Shown piece after piece: positions 1 to 5,163 of a DNA stretch of 5,163 bases (the first letter of the stretch is position 1; each line of letters opens with the position of its first letter). The stretch is from Collinsella sp. AM18-10 (GTDB lineage Bacteria > Actinomycetota > Coriobacteriia > Coriobacteriales > Coriobacteriaceae). The stretch is from contig NZ_QRJO01000029.1 in assembly GCF_003471585.1 (NCBI RefSeq), positions 1 to 5,163 of the forward strand, written 5' to 3'. A program made the position numbers and the translations under genes. Below the pieces are notes generated by a model. The model did not search any database. It was not told where the DNA came from and worked only from the letters and a program-made list of their open reading frames with translations.

Positions 1-4
1 ATTT

Positions 5-1514
<1,510 letters not shown>

Positions 1515-1630
1515 GGGAGATAAGTTCTTAGAGAGACAAACTTTAACTCGAATAGAGGGCAGGAGCCCGTCCGGTGGATGTCGCCCGGGGGAAGTCCCCG
1601 CAGCACCCGGTCCCCGGGGTCGCACCCGCG

Positions 1631-1650
1631 TACCTTGAGAGCCGCATAGC
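1631..1650 (+). promoter_or_regulatory. Conserved spacer motif TTGAGA..GCATAG (candidate antitermination or processing element)
   Basis: The sequence TACCTTGAGAGCCGCATAGC resembles the TTGAGAACT..ATAG-type element that recurs in the spacers and leaders of Gram-positive rRNA operons. In mycobacteria a similar element has been discussed together with boxA. The likeness is from memory. Its function here, in binding Nus factors or folding the precursor, is inference. Confidence 0.45.
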
Positions 1651-1663
1651 GATAGGAGAGAGA

Positions 1664-1681
1664 TGGAAGATCATTCTTCCA
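1664..1681 (+). other. Spacer hairpin 1, 7-bp stem with 4-nt loop
   Basis: TGGAAGA (1664-1670) pairs perfectly with TCTTCCA (1675-1681) across a TCAT loop. It sits just 5' of the candidate boxA region and is therefore placed as a boxB hairpin would be. The 11-mer ATCATTCTTCC on its 3' side is nearly repeated at 1724-1734, so other pairings are possible. Confidence 0.6.
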
Positions 1682-1687
1682 GACTCG

Positions 1688-1712
1688 ATTCTTTTCTGCG
1701 ATTTATCAGACA
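1688..1712 (+). promoter_or_regulatory. Candidate boxA-like rRNA antitermination element
   Basis: A pyrimidine-rich run, ATTCTTTTCTG at 1688-1698, is followed by ATTTATCAGACA at 1701-1712. From memory, the same 12-mer follows boxA (TGCTCTTTAACA) in the E. coli rrn leader. The boxA part itself matches only about 6 of 12 positions, and the 12-mer belongs to sequence downstream of boxA rather than to boxA. The order hairpin, pyrimidine tract, 12-mer is like a boxB-boxA layout. A role in NusB/NusE-dependent antitermination is inference, and chance similarity is a real alternative. Confidence 0.3.
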
Positions 1713-1730
1713 GAATGATAGCAATCATTC
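1713..1730 (+). other. Spacer hairpin 2, 7-bp stem with 4-nt loop
   Basis: GAATGAT (1713-1719) pairs perfectly with ATCATTC (1724-1730) across an AGCA loop. The same GAATGAT could instead pair with an identical ATCATTC at 1670-1676, which would break hairpin 1. The function is unknown. Confidence 0.55.
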
Positions 1731-1752
1731 ATCCGATCCAAACAAGAAGAAT

Positions 1753-1770
1753 TCACTTATTAATGAGTGA
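1753..1770 (+). other. Spacer hairpin 3, weak AT-rich stem
   Basis: TCACT (1753-1757) pairs with AGTGA (1766-1770). A T-G wobble and an A-T pair continue the stem inward, leaving a 4-nt loop. This is a modest stem that could be chance in AT-rich sequence. It is listed because it forms part of an unbroken series of local hairpins in this spacer. Confidence 0.35.
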
Positions 1771-1782
1771 GGAGCATCTGAT

Positions 1783-1810
1783 CGCGAGCACAGTCAACTA
1801 CTGTGCCGCG
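1783..1810 (+). other. Spacer hairpin 4, 11-bp stem with one bulge
   Basis: CGCG (1783-1786) pairs with CGCG (1807-1810), and GCACAGT (1788-1794) pairs with ACTGTGC (1800-1806). The stem has a single bulged A at 1787 and a CAACT loop. This is the strongest local hairpin in the distal spacer. A smaller perfect hairpin, GGTAT/ATACC at 1810-1822, follows directly and shares base 1810. No T-run follows, so it is not an intrinsic terminator. A processing or chaperone role is inference. Confidence 0.65.
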
Positions 1811-1885
1811 GTATGAGATACCCGAATTGCGACATACGAGCGCTATTCATGATATCGATTAATTAATTTTAGCGACACGTGGATA

Positions 1886-1907
1886 TCCCGCGGGCCCGAG
1901 AGCGGTC

Positions 1908-1915
<8 letters not shown>
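1886..1915 (+). other. 23S processing stalk, 5' arm
   Basis: This arm pairs with 4872-4903. From the outside in: 1886-1896 with 4893-4903 (11 bp), 1897-1900 with 4888-4891 (4 bp, one bulged C at 4892), 1902-1906 with 4881-4885 (5 bp), 1908-1910 with 4877-4879 (3 bp), and 1912-1915 with 4872-4875 (4 bp). The innermost pairs form helix 1 of mature 23S. The outer pairs lie in the spacers and make a long double-stranded precursor stalk, the known kind of RNase III substrate in bacteria. Cleavage sites cannot be read from sequence. Confidence 0.85.
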
Positions 1916-4871
<2,956 letters not shown>

Positions 4872-4881
<10 letters not shown>

Positions 4882-4903
4882 CCGCACCTCGCGGCCCGCG
4901 GGA
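4872..4903 (+). other. 23S processing stalk, 3' arm
   Basis: This arm pairs with 1886-1915 to give about 27 base pairs, interrupted by one bulged C (4892), a small internal loop (A1901 against A4886/C4887) and two single mismatches. Its outer part, CTCGCGGCCCGCGGGA at 4888-4903, lies beyond the mature 23S and would be removed in maturation. Confidence 0.85.
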
Positions 4904-5025
4904 CCCAGCGCTCATGCGCGCGGTCCGGGCACGAGGATGCCCCCGAGTCGTCTCCCCTATGCGCCATGCGGCCCCCAGGGCACGTGTATGCGATACCGGA
5001 CACCGTAACGGTGGGCGCCGCCCAC
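4882..5025 (+). other. 23S-5S spacer without tRNA
   Basis: This 144-nt GC-rich transcribed spacer starts with the 3' arm of the 23S stalk (to 4903) and ends in the 5' flank of the 5S stalk (from 5022). Between them are small hairpins: GCGC/GCGC at 4908-4919, GGGCA/TGCCC at 4927-4942 and CACCG/CGGTG at 5001-5013. No tRNA cloverleaf or T-loop motif is visible, and no open frame with a ribosome binding site was found. Confidence 0.85.
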
Positions 5026-5026
5026 C
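5010..5026 (+). other. GC-rich hairpin overlapping the 5S stalk
   Basis: GGTGGGC (5010-5016) pairs perfectly with GCCCACC (5020-5026) across a GCC loop. Its 3' arm includes CCACC (5022-5026), which also forms the outer part of the 5S end stem, so the two structures compete. No T-run follows, so termination before 5S is unlikely. Confidence 0.55.
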
Positions 5027-5144
5027 GGTCAGCGGCCAGAGCATGGGGGGCACGCCCGGTCCCGTTCCGAACCCGGAAGCTAAGCCCCATCGCGCCGAGA
5101 GTACTGCGGGGCCAGCCCGTGGGAGGCCAGGGCGCCGCTGACCG
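5026..5144 (+). rRNA. rrf: 5S ribosomal RNA, complete
   Basis: This is the small RNA of the central protuberance of the 50S subunit. The conserved loop C region CCCGTTCCGAACCCGGAAG is present, followed by CTAAGCCCCA and, later, GCGCCGAGAGTACTG, all typical of bacterial 5S. Helix I is GGTCAGCGGC (5027-5036) with GCCGCTGACC (5134-5143). Alignment to E. coli places base 1 at about 5026 and the 3' end at about 5144, giving roughly 119 nt, a normal length. The stem continues outward as CCACC (5022-5026) with GGTGG (5144-5148), making 15 uninterrupted base pairs. The mature ends are therefore uncertain by one to three bases. It is the last gene of the operon, in the usual place 144 nt after 23S. 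Confidence 0.96.
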
Positions 5145-5148
5145 GTGG

Positions 5149-5163
5149 ACGGCACCGAGCCGT
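5149..5163 (+). terminator. Possible start of operon terminator hairpin (cut by window end)
   Basis: ACGGC (5149-5153) pairs perfectly with GCCGT (5159-5163) across an ACCGA loop, five bases after the 5S end. An intrinsic terminator is expected about here, but the window ends at the last paired base, so the T-run that would prove it cannot be seen. Confidence 0.4.

Noticed and set aside
1574..1816. 80-codon + frame (and a 61-codon - frame at 1543-1728) in the 16S-23S spacer
   Set aside because: No convincing ribosome binding site and no recognisable domain; composition shifts halfway through the frame along with the spacer, and it runs through several hairpins of an rRNA precursor.
1827..1855. 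Possible internal promoter, TTGCGA with an AT-rich -10 around 1850
   Set aside because: The -35 matches 4 of 6, but with a 17-base gap the -10 (TGATAT) matches only 3 of 6; not distinguishable from AT-rich spacer.

Overview
This window holds one complete ribosomal RNA operon on the + strand, ordered 16S, spacer, 23S, spacer, 5S. I see no credible protein-coding gene. Every open reading frame of any length lies in conserved rRNA or its complement, or in the spacers, and none has a plausible ribosome binding site together with a recognisable product. The 16S resembles the Coriobacteriia (Actinomycetota). Its V1, V2 and V3 segments match my memory of Collinsella, most likely the C. aerofaciens group of gut bacteria. 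The genus call is fairly secure; the species call is tentative.

Layout: the window opens about four bases before the mature 16S 5' end, so the operon promoter, leader and the 5' half of the 16S processing stem are missing. 16S runs from about 5 to 1511 and ends with the anti-Shine-Dalgarno. The 16S-23S spacer (about 1512-1907) carries no tRNA. Its first part is very GC-rich (46 of 60 bases at 1561-1620) and its second part is AT-rich (23 of 60 G+C at 1681-1740). The AT-rich part contains several clean hairpins and a candidate boxB/boxA-like antitermination element. 23S runs from about 1908 to 4881, and its flanks form a roughly 27-bp processing stem. A 144-nt tRNA-free spacer follows, then 5S (about 5026-5144), whose ends and flanks form a perfect 15-bp stem. 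The window stops inside or just after a small GC-rich hairpin that may be the start of the operon terminator.

The three RNAs would be made as one transcript, cut at the double-stranded stalks (probably first by RNase III) and assembled into 30S and 50S subunits. The catalytic and decoding landmarks I checked are intact, and I see no intron, intervening sequence or large deletion. I found no novel system. The observations worth a second look concern spacer RNA structure, possible antitermination signals, and the apparent lack of the large 23S insertion known from other Actinomycetota.
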